From the NCBI RefSeq assembly GCF_001428435.1, contig NZ_LMSO01000001.1, positions 1,158,653 through 1,222,652 on the forward strand: 64,000 nt of DNA. Direction: 5' to 3'. Source of the stretch: Arthrobacter sp. Soil782. GTDB taxonomy: Bacteria; Actinomycetota; Actinomycetes; Actinomycetales; Micrococcaceae. Under the pieces are notes generated by a model. It was not told where the DNA came from. It did no database searches and worked only from the letters and a program-made list of their open reading frames with translations. Of the stretch, positions 8,599 through 17,491 are shown piece by piece (position 1 is the stretch's first letter; every line of letters begins with the position of its first letter). The position numbers were made by a program, and so were the translations under genes.

Positions 8599-8630
8599 GC
8601 CCTGCCAGGCCCAGAAGGCCCTGGCGGGGC
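8599..8630 (+). terminator. Attenuator-like hairpin between pstS and pstC
   Basis: GCCCTGCCAGGCC (8599-8611) pairs with GGCCCTGGCGGGGC (8617-8630) across a short loop. No real T-run follows, so partial termination or 3'-end protection of pstS mRNA is more likely than a full stop. Intercistronic hairpins after binding-protein genes are a known way to make receptor in excess over permease. Confidence 0.6.
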
Positions 8631-8735
8631 TGTTGGCTGTCTGCGTCCCGGCAGGGTTGCAGGTACCTTGTAAGAGCGGGACAGTTGCGTGAGCACTGTT
8701 CCAGACGTCCCCGCGCAGCGCCGAAAGGTCCCCCC

Positions 8736-9668
8736 GTGTCCACGAATGCACTGAAACGAGCAGGCGGTGCAGGTCAATCCGGAGACAAGATTTTCTCCGG
8801 CGCGAGCCTGGCCGCAGGCTGCCTGATCCTGGCAGCGCTCTTTAGCGTCGCAGTCTTCCTGATCATTGAGGCTCTGCCGGTTTTCGGCGCCGACCCATCG
8901 GAAATTACCGGCGGGGACGGCTTTTTCACCTACATCTTCCCGATCGTCATCGGAACTGTGATCGCCGCGGCCATCGCGCTGCTGATTGCCACGCCGCTCG
9001 GCATCGGCGTTGCGCTGTTCATCTCGCACTACGCGCCCCGCCGGTTCGCGCAGGGGCTCGGCTATGTGATCGACCTGCTCGCGGCCATACCTTCCGTGGT
9101 CTACGGCGCATGGGGATACGCCGTCCTCGCTCCGCAACTGGCCATCGCCTATGACTGGCTGGCGCGCAACCTCGGTTGGATCCCGATTTTCGAAGGCCCC
9201 GCCAGCCAGACGGGACGCACCATGCTGACCGCCGGTATTGTGCTCGCTGTCATGGTCCTTCCGATCATCACCTCGCTCAGCCGGGAAATCTTCCTCCAGA
9301 CGCCGAAGCTTCACGAAGAAGCGGCGCTCGCCATGGGAGCCACCCGCTGGGAGATGATCACCATGGCGGTCCTGCCCTTTGCCCGCCCGGGCATCATCAG
9401 CGCGGCGATGCTCGGCCTCGGCCGCGCGTTGGGTGAGACCATGGCCGTGGCGCTGGTGCTCTCCGGCGGTGCCCTGACAGCCAGCCTCATTCAGTCCGGC
9501 AACCAGACCATCGCGGCCGAGATCGCACTGAACTTCCCCGAGGCCTACGGGCTCCGGTTGGCCGAACTCATCGCCGCAGGCCTGGTCCTCTTCGTCATCA
9601 CACTTGCCGTCAACATCGTGGCGCGGTGGATCATCAGCCGTCATAAAGAATTCTCAGGGGCTAACTAA
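8736..9668 (+). CDS. pstC: Phosphate ABC transporter permease PstC
   Basis: PstC is one half of the membrane channel of the phosphate importer. The 310-residue protein has six hydrophobic helices and the EAA loop that docks on PstB (EEAALAMGATRWEMI, in the second half). I chose GTG 8736 (GAAAGG upstream, about 8 bases) over the longer frame from 8685, whose extra residues look non-coding. The stop TAA (9666-9668) overlaps the ATG of pstA by one base. Confidence 0.95.
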   Translation: MSTNALKRAGGAGQSGDKIFSGASLAAGCLILAALFSVAVFLIIEALPVFGADPSEITGGDGFFTYIFPIVIGTVIAAAIALLIATPLGIGVALFISHYAPRRFAQGLGYVIDLLAAIPSVVYGAWGYAVLAPQLAIAYDWLARNLGWIPIFEGPASQTGRTMLTAGIVLAVMVLPIITSLSREIFLQTPKLHEEAALAMGATRWEMITMAVLPFARPGIISAAMLGLGRALGETMAVALVLSGGALTASLIQSGNQTIAAEIALNFPEAYGLRLAELIAAGLVLFVITLAVNIVARWIISRHKEFSGAN

Positions 9669-10771
9669 TGGCAAACGCCACCTTGACTCCGCGTCGCTCC
9701 CAACTGACCAAGGGGAGGATGCCCTCCTACACGCTGTGGGTGGTCCTGGCAGCATCGATCGTCGTCGGCGCCGCGCTGGCCGCGCTGGTTGGGTTCAGCC
9801 TGGTTCCCTTCGCCCTCTTCAGTGCGATTCTGTTCATCATTGCCGGTACAGCCGTCACGGGCGTCGTCGAAGGTTCACGCAAGGCCAGGAACAGGCTGGC
9901 GATGTTCCTGATCTACGGGTCGTTCCTCGTGGCACTCCTGCCGCTGCTGTCCGTGATCTGGACCGTCCTGGAGCGCGGAGTCCCCGGCCTGACCTACAAC
10001 TTTCTGTTCACGTCCATGAACGGCGTCACCGGAGCCATTGACAACCAGGTCGTTGCCGAAGGGACACCGGTCCTGGGAGGCGCGTACCACGCCATTGTCG
10101 GCACCCTGCAAATCACCCTGTGGGCAACCCTCATCTCGGTGCCGATCGGGCTGCTGGCGGCCGTCTACCTGGTGGAGTACTCCACGGGCGGAAGGCTTGC
10201 CCGGGCCATCACGTTCTTCGTTGACGTCATGACGGGTATCCCGTCCATCGTGGCGGGTCTCTTCGCCGCTGCACTGTTCGGCCAGCTATTCGGGCCGGGC
10301 ACGCGCACCGGCTTTGTTGCCGCCGTCGCGCTGTCTGTGCTGATGATCCCGGTTGTTGTGCGCTCCACGGAGGAAATGCTCAAAATTGTCCCGAATGAAC
10401 TCCGTGAAGCGGCCTACGCGCTGGGCGTTCGCAAGTGGCGCACCATCACGCGTGTGGTCATTCCGACGGCGATCTCAGGTATCGCCTCCGGTGTCACTTT
10501 GGCCATCGCCCGGGTGATTGGCGAAACCGCTCCCATCCTGGTCACGGCGGGCTTTGCAAGCTCCATCAACTGGAACGTCTTTGGTGACTGGATGAGCACC
10601 CTGCCCACTTTTATCTACTACCAGATCCTCACGCCCACCTCGCCGACGGCCACAGACCCCAGCACGCAGCGTGCCTGGGCGGCCGCGCTGGTGCTGATCA
10701 TCATGGTCATGCTCCTGAACCTCGCGGCGCGCCTCATCGCCCGCCTCTTCGCTCCCAAGACCAGCCGCTGA
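9668..10771 (+). CDS. pstA: Phosphate ABC transporter permease PstA
   Basis: PstA is the second transmembrane subunit of the phosphate importer. At 367 residues it carries an extra N-terminal pair of helices (about 20-75) before the canonical six-helix permease domain. The EAA loop is [15 protein letters not shown]. It overlaps the pstC stop by one base, which implies coupled translation. The extended N-terminus is common in Actinobacteria. Confidence 0.95.
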   Translation: MANATLTPRRSQLTKGRMPSYTLWVVLAASIVVGAALAALVGFSLVPFALFSAILFIIAGTAVTGVVEGSRKARNRLAMFLIYGSFLVALLPLLSVIWTVLERGVPGLTYNFLFTSMNGVTGAIDNQVVAEGTPVLGGAYHAIVGTLQITLWATLISVPIGLLAAVYLVEYSTGGRLARAITFFVDVMTGIPSIVAGLFAAALFGQLFGPGTRTGFVAAVALSVLMIPVVVRSTEEMLKIVPNELREAAYALGVRKWRTITRVVIPTAISGIASGVTLAIARVIGETAPILVTAGFASSINWNVFGDWMSTLPTFIYYQILTPTSPTATDPSTQRAWAAALVLIIMVMLLNLAARLIARLFAPKTSR

Positions 10772-10800
10772 CCCGCCGGCACAACCCAGAAGGATCTCCA

Positions 10801-11580
10801 TTGTCCAAGCGAATCGACGTCAAGGACCTCAACGTCTACTACAGCAAGTTCCTCGCTGTGGAAGACGTGAACATCAGCATCGACGCACGTTCCGTCACGG
10901 CCTTCATCGGCCCGTCGGGCTGCGGGAAGTCCACCTTCCTGCGCACCCTGAACCGCATGCACGAGGTCATTCCCGGTGCGCGGGTTGAGGGGGAAGTGCT
11001 GCTGGACGGTGACAACCTGTATGACTCCGCGGTGGACCCCGTGACAGTCCGCAGCCAGATCGGAATGGTCTTCCAGCGGCCCAACCCGTTCCCCACGATG
11101 TCCATCCGCGACAACGTGCTGGCCGGCGTCAAGCTGAACAACAAGCGGATCTCGAAGTCGGACGCGGACGCACTGGTGGAGAAGTCGCTGCGCGGCGCCA
11201 ACCTTTGGAATGAAGTGAAGGACCGCTTAGGCCGTCCCGGTTCAGGCCTGTCCGGCGGCCAGCAGCAGCGCCTGTGCATTGCGCGGGCCATTGCGGTTTC
11301 CCCCGAGGTCATCCTCATGGATGAGCCCTGCTCGGCACTGGACCCCATCTCGACCCTCGCTATCGAGGACCTCATCAACGAGCTCAAGAGCGAGTACACC
11401 GTGGTCATCGTTACCCACAACATGCAGCAGGCAGCGCGCGTTTCGGACAAGACGGCGTTCTTCAACATCGCGGGCACCGGCAAGCCGGGCAAGCTGATTG
11501 AATACGGCGAGACCACGAACATCTTCAACATGCCCTCGGAGAAGGCAACCGAGGACTACGTCTCCGGCCGCTTCGGATAA
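10801..11580 (+). CDS. pstB: Phosphate ABC transporter ATP-binding protein PstB
   Basis: PstB is the ATPase of the phosphate importer. It shows Walker [10 protein letters not shown] (about residues 37-45), signature [14 protein letters not shown], Walker [14 protein letters not shown], and the switch histidine in [13 protein letters not shown]. The 259-residue length is normal. It starts with TTG at 10801, preceded by AGAAGGA. It ends 23 bases from the convergent pit gene. No phoU follows in the operon; the nearby DUF47 protein is a distant PhoU-like relative. Confidence 0.96.
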   Translation: MSKRIDVKDLNVYYSKFLAVEDVNISIDARSVTAFIGPSGCGKSTFLRTLNRMHEVIPGARVEGEVLLDGDNLYDSAVDPVTVRSQIGMVFQRPNPFPTMSIRDNVLAGVKLNNKRISKSDADALVEKSLRGANLWNEVKDRLGRPGSGLSGGQQQRLCIARAIAVSPEVILMDEPCSALDPISTLAIEDLINELKSEYTVVIVTHNMQQAARVSDKTAFFNIAGTGKPGKLIEYGETTNIFNMPSEKATEDYVSGRFG

Positions 11581-11603
11581 GGACCTGCCTCACAGCCTGC
11601 AAT

Positions 11604-12614
11604 CTAGAGCAGCGGGCTCATCGCCAGGAAAAGGATGGCGGCGAGCAGCGCGGTGGCGGGCGCCGTCGTAATCCAGACCAGCAATACCGAACGCACCACG
11701 CGTCCCCGGACCGTGGCGTAGCGCTGGTTTGCGCCGGCGCCCACAATTGCCGAGGTCATGGTATGCGTGCTGGAGAGCGGCATGTTCAGCGACAGCGCGC
11801 CGACAAAAAGCATGACGGCGCTGACCCCCTGGGCCGCCATTCCGCGGAGGGGGTCAATGCGCACCAGCCGGTTGGAAAGGGTGTGTGTAATGCGCCAGCC
11901 TCCAAGCAGTGATCCGCAGGCCAGCAGCACGGCGGCGAAGACCTGGACCCAGAGCGGAATATCGCTTCCGGAGTAGAGACCGGCTCCCACCAGCGCCAGG
12001 ACGATCACGGCCATGGTGCGCTGACCGTCCTGCAGCCCGTGGCCCAAGGCGAATGCGGCGGTCAGGACGGCCTGGGCCATCCGGTTCCCGTTGTTGACCT
12101 TGCGCGGGGAATTGTGACGCAGCAGCCACGTGGCAGGGAAGACAACCACGTAGGCGAGCAGGTAGGCAATCAACGGCGACAGCAGTAGCGGCAGTCCGAT
12201 CTCCAGGAGGAATACGCGGCCGGACCCGGCAATGGACTCCCCGCTGAGCACTGCCGCCGCCCCGCCGGCCCCGATCAGTCCGCCGATCAATGCATGCGTG
12301 GACGACGACGGCTTGCCTCGGTACCAGGTGAAGATACCCCAGGCGCACGCTGCCAGCAGGGCGGCGAGCAGAATGCCCAGACCGCTCTGCCCTGTGGGGA
12401 GGCTGATGCTGTTCCCGGTGAAGAGAGTCGCCACGCTGGCGCTCATGAGGGCACCGACAAGGTTGAACAGCGCAGCGAGCAGGACTGCGACAGTTGGAGT
12501 CAGTGCGCGGGTACGGACCGACGTGGCAATGGAGTTGGAGACGTCGTGGAACCCGTTGATGAAGGCGAATCCGCCAGCGAGGAGCACTACGGTGCCGAGG
12601 AGGAAGACCTCCAC
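11604..12614 (-). CDS. pit: Low-affinity inorganic phosphate transporter, PiT family
   Basis: This 336-residue protein of about ten helices has the N-terminal PiT signature in GFHDVSNSIATSVRTRAL and the inverted second half with ALGHGLQDGQRTMAVI and SSTHTMTSAIVGAG. PiT carriers symport metal-phosphate or phosphate with protons or sodium. The GTG start follows directly after the TAA stop of the DUF47 gene with no gap, and AAGGA lies inside the end of that gene, so translation is coupled. DUF47-pit pairs are widespread; DUF47 is thought to modulate Pit. Confidence 0.93.
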   Translation of the reverse strand: MEVFLLGTVVLLAGGFAFINGFHDVSNSIATSVRTRALTPTVAVLLAALFNLVGALMSASVATLFTGNSISLPTGQSGLGILLAALLAACAWGIFTWYRGKPSSSTHALIGGLIGAGGAAAVLSGESIAGSGRVFLLEIGLPLLLSPLIAYLLAYVVVFPATWLLRHNSPRKVNNGNRMAQAVLTAAFALGHGLQDGQRTMAVIVLALVGAGLYSGSDIPLWVQVFAAVLLACGSLLGGWRITHTLSNRLVRIDPLRGMAAQGVSAVMLFVGALSLNMPLSSTHTMTSAIVGAGANQRYATVRGRVVRSVLLVWITTAPATALLAAILFLAMSPLL

Positions 12615-13232
12615 TTACGATTCCTTGACGAGGATCGCTCCGACGTGGGTTGCCACCTTGCGAATGTCCTTTGTGACGTCGACGAGCTGGTTGGCGACGT
12701 CACGGTGCCGCGCGTAGACCAGCGGCTTGTGGTCAGCGAGCAGCTCCGAGCACCAGATCCGGTGCGTGCGTTCGGCACGCTTGGCCAGGCGCAAAATCTC
12801 GATCCAGTAGTCCTCGAGGTCATCGAGCGAATTGAGCTGCCGCATCGCCTCGGCGGTCAGTTCGGCCTGCCGGGTGATCACCTCGAGCTGCTCGGTTGCG
12901 CGGCGGCCGAGTTTGGTCAGCTTGTAGAGGGCGATGAGCTCCGCAGCGCCGTCGAGCTTCTCCATGGCTTCGCTCAACAGACGCGACATGGAGTAGAGGT
13001 CTTCACGGGGGAGCGGGTTGATGAAGCTCGTGCGCATCGAGGTCAGCAGGGCAAAGTGCAGGTCCGTCGAGGTGCCTTCATACTGGTGCAGCTCTTCGGC
13101 CAGCTGATCATAGTCCTGGGGCGCGGCACCAAGGATGCCGGACATGCTGCGGACTCCGAGGACCAGTTGCTGGGCCATGCTGGAGAGCAGTTCAAGTCCT
13201 GCGTTTTCCTGGGGAAAGAGGCGGAGCTTCAC
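12615..13232 (-). CDS. DUF47 (PhoU-like) regulator of Pit
   Basis: This soluble all-helical protein of 205 residues begins MKLRLFPQENAGLELLSSMA, the typical start of DUF47 family members, which fold like PhoU and bind metal clusters through acidic residues. I chose GTG 13232 with AGGTGA upstream; an in-frame GTG at 13241 gives three extra residues and has no ribosome-binding site. It is coupled to pit with zero spacing. The family role is inferred to be control of low-affinity phosphate transport. Confidence 0.88.
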   Translation of the reverse strand: MKLRLFPQENAGLELLSSMAQQLVLGVRSMSGILGAAPQDYDQLAEELHQYEGTSTDLHFALLTSMRTSFINPLPREDLYSMSRLLSEAMEKLDGAAELIALYKLTKLGRRATEQLEVITRQAELTAEAMRQLNSLDDLEDYWIEILRLAKRAERTHRIWCSELLADHKPLVYARHRDVANQLVDVTKDIRKVATHVGAILVKES

Positions 13233-13365
13233 AAGGATCACCTACGGTCGCACGGACGGTTGCCACCTAAGACTACCTGCGCCTCACTCAGGTGACCGGC
13301 GCTGTGCGGCCGGCCCCCTGAGGGCACAAAAGTGGCGCCGAACCGGGAGCGCCTCTCGGCGGAAG

Positions 13366-13380
13366 GCCGCTCGAAGCGGC
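13366..13380 (-). terminator. Short hairpin downstream of the PPOX-like gene
   Basis: GCCGCT (13366-13371) and AGCGGC (13375-13380) form a six-base stem with a three-base loop, 83 bases after the minus-strand stop at 13463. There is only a weak T tract. The rest of 13233-13462 holds no gene that I can support and should carry the DUF47-pit promoter. Confidence 0.4.
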
Positions 13381-13462
13381 TAAATGTTGAAGCCCGGGGG
13401 TTCCACGGTCCGACACCAGTTTCAGTCTGCTACTGACCCGCGTGCATGTCAACGAGCACTGT

Positions 13463-13927
13463 CTACTCCGGCGCCGACTGGGTTGCGCCGGACTCCGGAG
13501 TCCACCAGGTCTTCGGCTCAACTACGGGGAATCGCCGTCCTGAGACTGTCTCCGGAATGATCCGGACAAACTGGTCTTTCCTGCCTCCCTGCCACGGAAA
13601 GAGGGGAAGCGAGAATGTCTCAAGGACGTCGTCGGGGAGTTTCACCAGTTCCGCCCCACCCCGGATGACGACGCTCCAGGCGACACCCGCTTCAGAATCC
13701 ACCCCGTCCGCTTCCAGCGCAACGCGGGCATCAGCCTGCACCGCTGCAAGCTTGGTTCCGGTTCCAGTCCGAAATACGAGCGTTCCGTGATCGGTGGTGT
13801 AGTTGACCGGAAAAATGTCAGGGCCGTCTTCGAGAGCGACGGCGAGCCGCCCCACTGAAACTGCCCTCAGGCAGTTCCAGCATTCACTGTCGGTCAGAAC
13901 TTCGACTCCCGCAACATTCGCTTCCAT
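13463..13927 (-). CDS. Pyridoxamine 5'-phosphate oxidase-like (FMN-binding split barrel) protein
   Basis: This 154-residue protein matches the actinobacterial PPOX-like family: an N-terminal helix with ECWNCLRAVSVGRLAVAL, then beta-barrel strands (DIFPVNYTTDHGTLVFRTGTGTKLAAV) and ARVALEADGVD. Members bind FMN, F420 or heme and act as oxidoreductases or sensors. The conserved region alone does not reveal the cofactor. It is transcribed alone, with the start at ATG 13927. Confidence 0.8.
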   Translation of the reverse strand: MEANVAGVEVLTDSECWNCLRAVSVGRLAVALEDGPDIFPVNYTTDHGTLVFRTGTGTKLAAVQADARVALEADGVDSEAGVAWSVVIRGGAELVKLPDDVLETFSLPLFPWQGGRKDQFVRIIPETVSGRRFPVVEPKTWWTPESGATQSAPE

Positions 13928-13991
13928 ACGGCGATCCTAGACCGGGTTTGCGCGCCAGGACAGGGCCAGCGGCCAGGAGTGCGCGGTGCTG

Positions 13992-14639
13992 CTAGTCCAG
14001 CTCGCCGCGGCGCCAGGAAGCGGCAGCGTGCTCCAGGTCCTCCGCAGTCTTGACCAGCTGGTGTGAACTGCGCGTGAGTTTGGTGGCGTGGGCGCCGTTG
14101 GAGGTATCGGCGTCGTCCGCATGGTTGGTTTGGCCGAGCGCCACTACCCGGCAGAAAGCGGCAAAGCGCTCAAGCGCCACGTCGAATTCGCCGTCGAACG
14201 CGCCGGAAAGAATGGTGTCCGCCATGTGCTGGACCTCGTCCGCGCCGGGGGGCTCGGCGACTCCCGCGACAACCTTCGAAACCTGCGCCACCTCCTTGCC
14301 GGCCTTGAAGAAGGCGGCAATTTTTTCCGGGTTCTGCTGGGTAGCGGCACGGAGCGCGTAGAGGCGCCACAATGCACCGGGCAGCGAACGAGCAGGGCTC
14401 TCCGCCCACAACTCGGCAATGGCTTCCAGCCCCTGCTGGTCAGCCAGTTGCACCAGACGCTGCGTCACCACGGGGTCATCGGTCTCGCGGCCGTGGTGAA
14501 CCAGTGCGTGCGCGGCAAGGTGGGCGGCTTCGGAAACCCGCGAGGGGTCTGCACCGCCGGCGAAAACCTCAAAATCTGCGGGCGCAAACGGCTTGGGTTT
14601 GTGGTGCCGAGGGCTGTTGTCTACATATTCGCCGTCCAT
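13992..14639 (-). CDS. Conserved actinobacterial protein, unknown function
   Basis: This soluble 215-residue protein has no signal peptide or transmembrane segment. It begins with a short charged tail (GEYVDNSPRHHKPKPFAP) followed by a mainly helical body rich in Ala, Glu and Leu, with a run of helix-like segments (ESPARSLPGALWRLYALRAA; GAFDGEFDVALERFAAFCR). Related proteins in Arthrobacter are sometimes named DNA-binding protein, but I see no recognisable DNA-binding motif. It is transcribed alone, divergent from tRNA-Lys. Codon use matches the neighbours. Confidence 0.65.
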   Translation of the reverse strand: MDGEYVDNSPRHHKPKPFAPADFEVFAGGADPSRVSEAAHLAAHALVHHGRETDDPVVTQRLVQLADQQGLEAIAELWAESPARSLPGALWRLYALRAATQQNPEKIAAFFKAGKEVAQVSKVVAGVAEPPGADEVQHMADTILSGAFDGEFDVALERFAAFCRVVALGQTNHADDADTSNGAHATKLTRSSHQLVKTAEDLEHAAASWRRGELD

Positions 14640-14729
14640 GGGTCGAGAATACTCCTGCGCCTATTGGGGGGCTAGGCGCCAACCAAACCCGCGGGTTCGC
14701 TCCCACGGCACAGGGCATATCGGCCCAGG

Positions 14730-14759
14730 TTGCCTTATCGCCCGATCGGGTGCGATAAA
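14730..14759 (+). promoter_or_regulatory. tRNA-Lys promoter with embedded palindrome
   Basis: TTGCCT (14730-14735) and GATAAA (14754-14759) are separated by 18 bases and would start transcription about 30 bases before tRNA-Lys. Nearly all of the spacer and -10 is covered by an inverted repeat, TTATCGC (14735-14741) and GCGATAA (14752-14758), with CCGATCGG in the centre. The palindrome may be an operator. Confidence 0.5.
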
Positions 14760-14793
14760 GTAGACACGTTGTTCGGGCGTGCCCGGGTGACGT

Positions 14794-14866
14794 GGGCCTT
14801 TAGCTCAGTTGGTAGAGCATCGGACTTTTAATCCGTGGGTCGTGGGTTCGAGTCCCACAGGGCCCA
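14794..14866 (+). tRNA. tRNA-Lys (anticodon TTT)
   Basis: A complete cloverleaf of 73 bases: acceptor GGGCCTT/AGGGCCC with one G-T pair, D-arm GCTC...GAGC, anticodon loop CTTTTAA with TTT, variable loop of five, and T-arm GTGGG TTCGAGT CCCAC. Discriminator A73 is at 14866 and CCA is not encoded. The 27-43 position is a T-T mismatch. Confidence 0.97.
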
Positions 14867-14881
14867 CCCGCGAGTACGAGC

Positions 14882-14921
14882 AGCGCGCCCCCGCCGAGGT
14901 ATCGGTGAGGGCGCGCTTTTT
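14882..14921 (+). terminator. Rho-independent terminator of tRNA-Lys
   Basis: AGCGCGCCC (14882-14890) pairs perfectly with GGGCGCGCT (14909-14917), followed by a run of five T (14917-14921). It lies 16 bases after the end of the tRNA. Confidence 0.85.
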
Positions 14922-15052
14922 CGTGGAGGGCCGATCCGCTTTCCGAGGTTGCTTTCGGGCAACAAGCATTGACTCCCGGGCGCAGGAAGCCTGTACTGGA
15001 AGGGCAGATCCTTTCCAGCAAAGCGGCACGGAAAGTGCCGGGAGGAACTCCG

Positions 15053-15658
15053 ATGCCCGCCCTTTTGGCGTTACCCGTTCAGACGGCGCTAGCCGTCGCC
15101 GTGATCGGTGCGCTCATTGCCCTGACCGCCTTCGCCGTTTCGCGAGGGCTGCTGGCAAACAAGGACCGCGACGGCGTCTTCTGGTATGGCTTCACCGGAG
15201 GGTTCGCGTGCCTCGGCGCCATGCTGGGAGCCATGGTGCTCATCCCCGAGACAGCTGCAGTGACCGGGCTGGCAGGCATGCTCGGGATGGGGTTGGCGGG
15301 CGGTTGGGTCTGGCGCGGGGAGCAGGAGCGGGCTGTGCGCCGTCGTCGTCAATCCGTGGAAGAGGCGCGGTCAGCGTTGCGGGCACGCCATGAATCCGTG
15401 TTGCAGCGGTGGGTGAGTTATGAACTGGATCCCGCCGTCGCCATCGACTATCCGGACATGACCGACGTCAAGCGCCCAGAGACTGCCGGGTTGGTCCGCG
15501 CGATGCGGACCGCGGCGGTGCTGCGCGAGCAGGAAGATACTGACGACGACGGCGCTGCACCTGCTTATGAATCCGCGGTCAGCGAGCTGGAGGCTGCCTT
15601 CGAAAAGGCCGAGCGTGCCGCAGGAGCCCGTTCGACCCCTCCCAACCGGGACGGTTAG
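15053..15658 (+). CDS. Membrane protein with long cytoplasmic tail, unknown function
   Basis: This 201-residue protein has three hydrophobic segments in the first 85 residues (TALAVAVIGALIALTAF, then FTGGFACLGAMLGAMVLIP and GLAGMLGMGLAGGWVW). A basic helix follows (RGEQERAVRRRRQSVEEARS) and then an acidic cytoplasmic tail with a DTDDDGA stretch. I chose ATG 15053, with GGAGGA seven bases upstream; the frame is open from 14969. No family is recognised. Confidence 0.7.
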   Translation: MPALLALPVQTALAVAVIGALIALTAFAVSRGLLANKDRDGVFWYGFTGGFACLGAMLGAMVLIPETAAVTGLAGMLGMGLAGGWVWRGEQERAVRRRRQSVEEARSALRARHESVLQRWVSYELDPAVAIDYPDMTDVKRPETAGLVRAMRTAAVLREQEDTDDDGAAPAYESAVSELEAAFEKAERAAGARSTPPNRDG

Positions 15659-15694
15659 GCTGGACCGGTCACTGGGGGACCGGAGGGGAAGTTC

Positions 15695-16963
15695 ATGGAT
15701 TCAGCACGTGCACCGCGCCGCAGAACGGCCGCTATTCTCGTCGCGCTCGCGGTCGCCGCTGCCGGCGTCGCGGTGCCGTCAACGGCAACAGCTGCTCACA
15801 AACCGAACGGTGCTGCGCAGGGCCAGGGCAAGCAGGAAGTGCGCTTCGCCACCTACAACGCAAGCCTGAACCGGTCCGCCGAGGGTGAGCTCGTCGAGGA
15901 CCTGTCGACCGGCCATGATGAGCAGGCGCGGCGCATCGCCGAAGTGATTCAGATCAACAACCCTGATGTGGTGCTGCTCAACGAATTCGATTACGACGCA
16001 GACCACGCGGCGGCCGAACTTTTCCGGACCAACTACCTCGAGGTGAGCCAGAACGGTAAACCCCCCGCCAGTTACCCCTACGTCTACACCGCCCCGTCCA
16101 ACACCGGTGTTCCCAGCGGGATGGACCTGAACAATGACGGCACCGTAGGTGGGCCGAACGATGCGTTCGGGTTCGGCCAATTCGAGGGCCAGTACGGAAT
16201 GGTTCTCTACTCCAGGTACCCCATCGACACCAGGAATGTCCGCACCTTCCAGAACTTCCTCTGGGCGGATATGCCGGGTGCGCTCCTGCCAGATGACCCG
16301 GCTACCGCCGGCGCCGCGGACTGGTTCACCGAGGAGGAACTGGCGGCTGTCCGCCTGTCCAGCAAATCGCACTGGGACGTTCCGGTGACCATCGGTGATT
16401 CGACAGTCCATGTTCTCGCCAGTCACCCCACGCCCCCGGTCTTCGACTCTGAGGAAGACCGCAACGGCAAACGGAACAGCGACGAGATCCGCTTTTGGGT
16501 GGACTATATCCGTGGCGGCGGCAACGCGCGCTACATCTACGACGACGACGGCGAACGCGGCGGACTGGACCGACGTGATGACTTCGTTGTGCTGGGAGAC
16601 CTCAACAGCGACCCGGCTGATGGCGATTCCCGCCCTGGCTCGATCAGTCAGTTGCTCGAGCTGAAGGAACTCCAGGATCCGGAGCCCGCAGCGGAAGGCG
16701 CGGCCGAAGCGTCAGTCCTGCAGGGGCGGGTGAATACCGGGCATCGCGGTAATCCGGCTTTGGACACGGCGGACTTCGAGGACGCTGAGGCGGGAAACCT
16801 CCGGGTGGATTATGTGTTGCCGTCCAAGTCTCTCAAGGTGCGCCACTCCGGCATCTTCTGGCCGCGCGCAGGGGCTCCCGGCGCGGAGCTCACGGGGGTT
16901 TTTCCTTTCCCCACGAGCGACCACCGCTTGGTGTACGTCGATGTTGACGTCAAGAACCGCTGA
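15695..16963 (+). CDS. Secreted endonuclease/exonuclease/phosphatase-family protein
   Basis: This 422-residue protein has an N-terminal signal peptide (basic RRRTAAILVALAVAAAGVAV, cleavage near TATAAH). The EEP fold follows, with VRFATYNASLNR (Asn), VVLLNEFDYD (metal-binding Glu), HVLASHPTPPV (His), DFVVLGDLNSDPADGDS (Asp-x-Asn) and the terminal TSDHRLVYVDV (catalytic His). All catalytic positions of the DNase I/phosphatase superfamily are present. Secreted members act on nucleic acids or phosphodiester and phosphomonoester substrates. Related proteins are often called nuclease/phosphatase with uncertain substrate. Confidence 0.87.
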   Translation: MDSARAPRRRTAAILVALAVAAAGVAVPSTATAAHKPNGAAQGQGKQEVRFATYNASLNRSAEGELVEDLSTGHDEQARRIAEVIQINNPDVVLLNEFDYDADHAAAELFRTNYLEVSQNGKPPASYPYVYTAPSNTGVPSGMDLNNDGTVGGPNDAFGFGQFEGQYGMVLYSRYPIDTRNVRTFQNFLWADMPGALLPDDPATAGAADWFTEEELAAVRLSSKSHWDVPVTIGDSTVHVLASHPTPPVFDSEEDRNGKRNSDEIRFWVDYIRGGGNARYIYDDDGERGGLDRRDDFVVLGDLNSDPADGDSRPGSISQLLELKELQDPEPAAEGAAEASVLQGRVNTGHRGNPALDTADFEDAEAGNLRVDYVLPSKSLKVRHSGIFWPRAGAPGAELTGVFPFPTSDHRLVYVDVDVKNR

Positions 16964-17008
16964 CCAGACCAACTCAACAGAAACCGCCGCGAACCGCGGT
17001 CAGACCGG

Positions 17009-17491
17009 TCATCCCTGCTGATTGGAGGTGAGGCGGCGCCGCCGGTCCCAGAAGACTGCGCTGAGTGCCCCTGCCGCCGTGAGCAGAATGCTGGCGCTGA
17101 CAATGATGCCGCCCGCCGATTGGCTGATGATGAAGATCCATTGCGGGAACGGGCCGCTGACTGCGGTCTGATCAACCTGTAGAGGTGCAAACACCGCCCA
17201 CAAGCCGAAGGCTAGCATGGCCGCCCCGAGCAGCCAGAGCACCAAAACAAACGGATTGAACCGCGGGTGCGCCGGCCCGGGGTCCGGCAAGACCGCTCCT
17301 GCCGGCATCACTTCAACAACGTTGGCTGGCTGCTCGGGTGAGGTTGCGGTGTGCGCCTCGGATACTGCCCGGCGTTGCTGCGGTGGTTCCTTCGGTACGG
17401 GCCAGCGATCACCCGGGGTGGTCGATGATCCGCCGCCCCGCTGGTAGATGGAACTGTACCGATTGTCGATGTTCGGCGTATTCTCGCCCAT
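17009..17491 (-). CDS. Membrane protein with disordered N-terminus, unknown
   Basis: This 160-residue protein has a polar, Pro/Ser/Gly-rich N-terminal half, including GGGSSTTPGDRWPVPKEPPQ. It is followed by two membrane helices (NPFVLVLWLLGAAMLAFGLW and IIVSASILLTAAGALSAVFW) and a short basic tail RRRRLTSNQQG. I chose ATG 17491, which has a GGGAGGA ribosome-binding site; the frame continues to 17587 without one. It is convergent with the secreted EEP protein. No function can be assigned. Confidence 0.65.
   Translation of the reverse strand: MGENTPNIDNRYSSIYQRGGGSSTTPGDRWPVPKEPPQQRRAVSEAHTATSPEQPANVVEVMPAGAVLPDPGPAHPRFNPFVLVLWLLGAAMLAFGLWAVFAPLQVDQTAVSGPFPQWIFIISQSAGGIIVSASILLTAAGALSAVFWDRRRRLTSNQQG

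Noticed and set aside
8583-9644. 353-codon minus-strand frame opposite pstC
   Set aside because: Low-complexity Asp/Gly/Arg/His translation lying across a certain pstC; a GC shadow.
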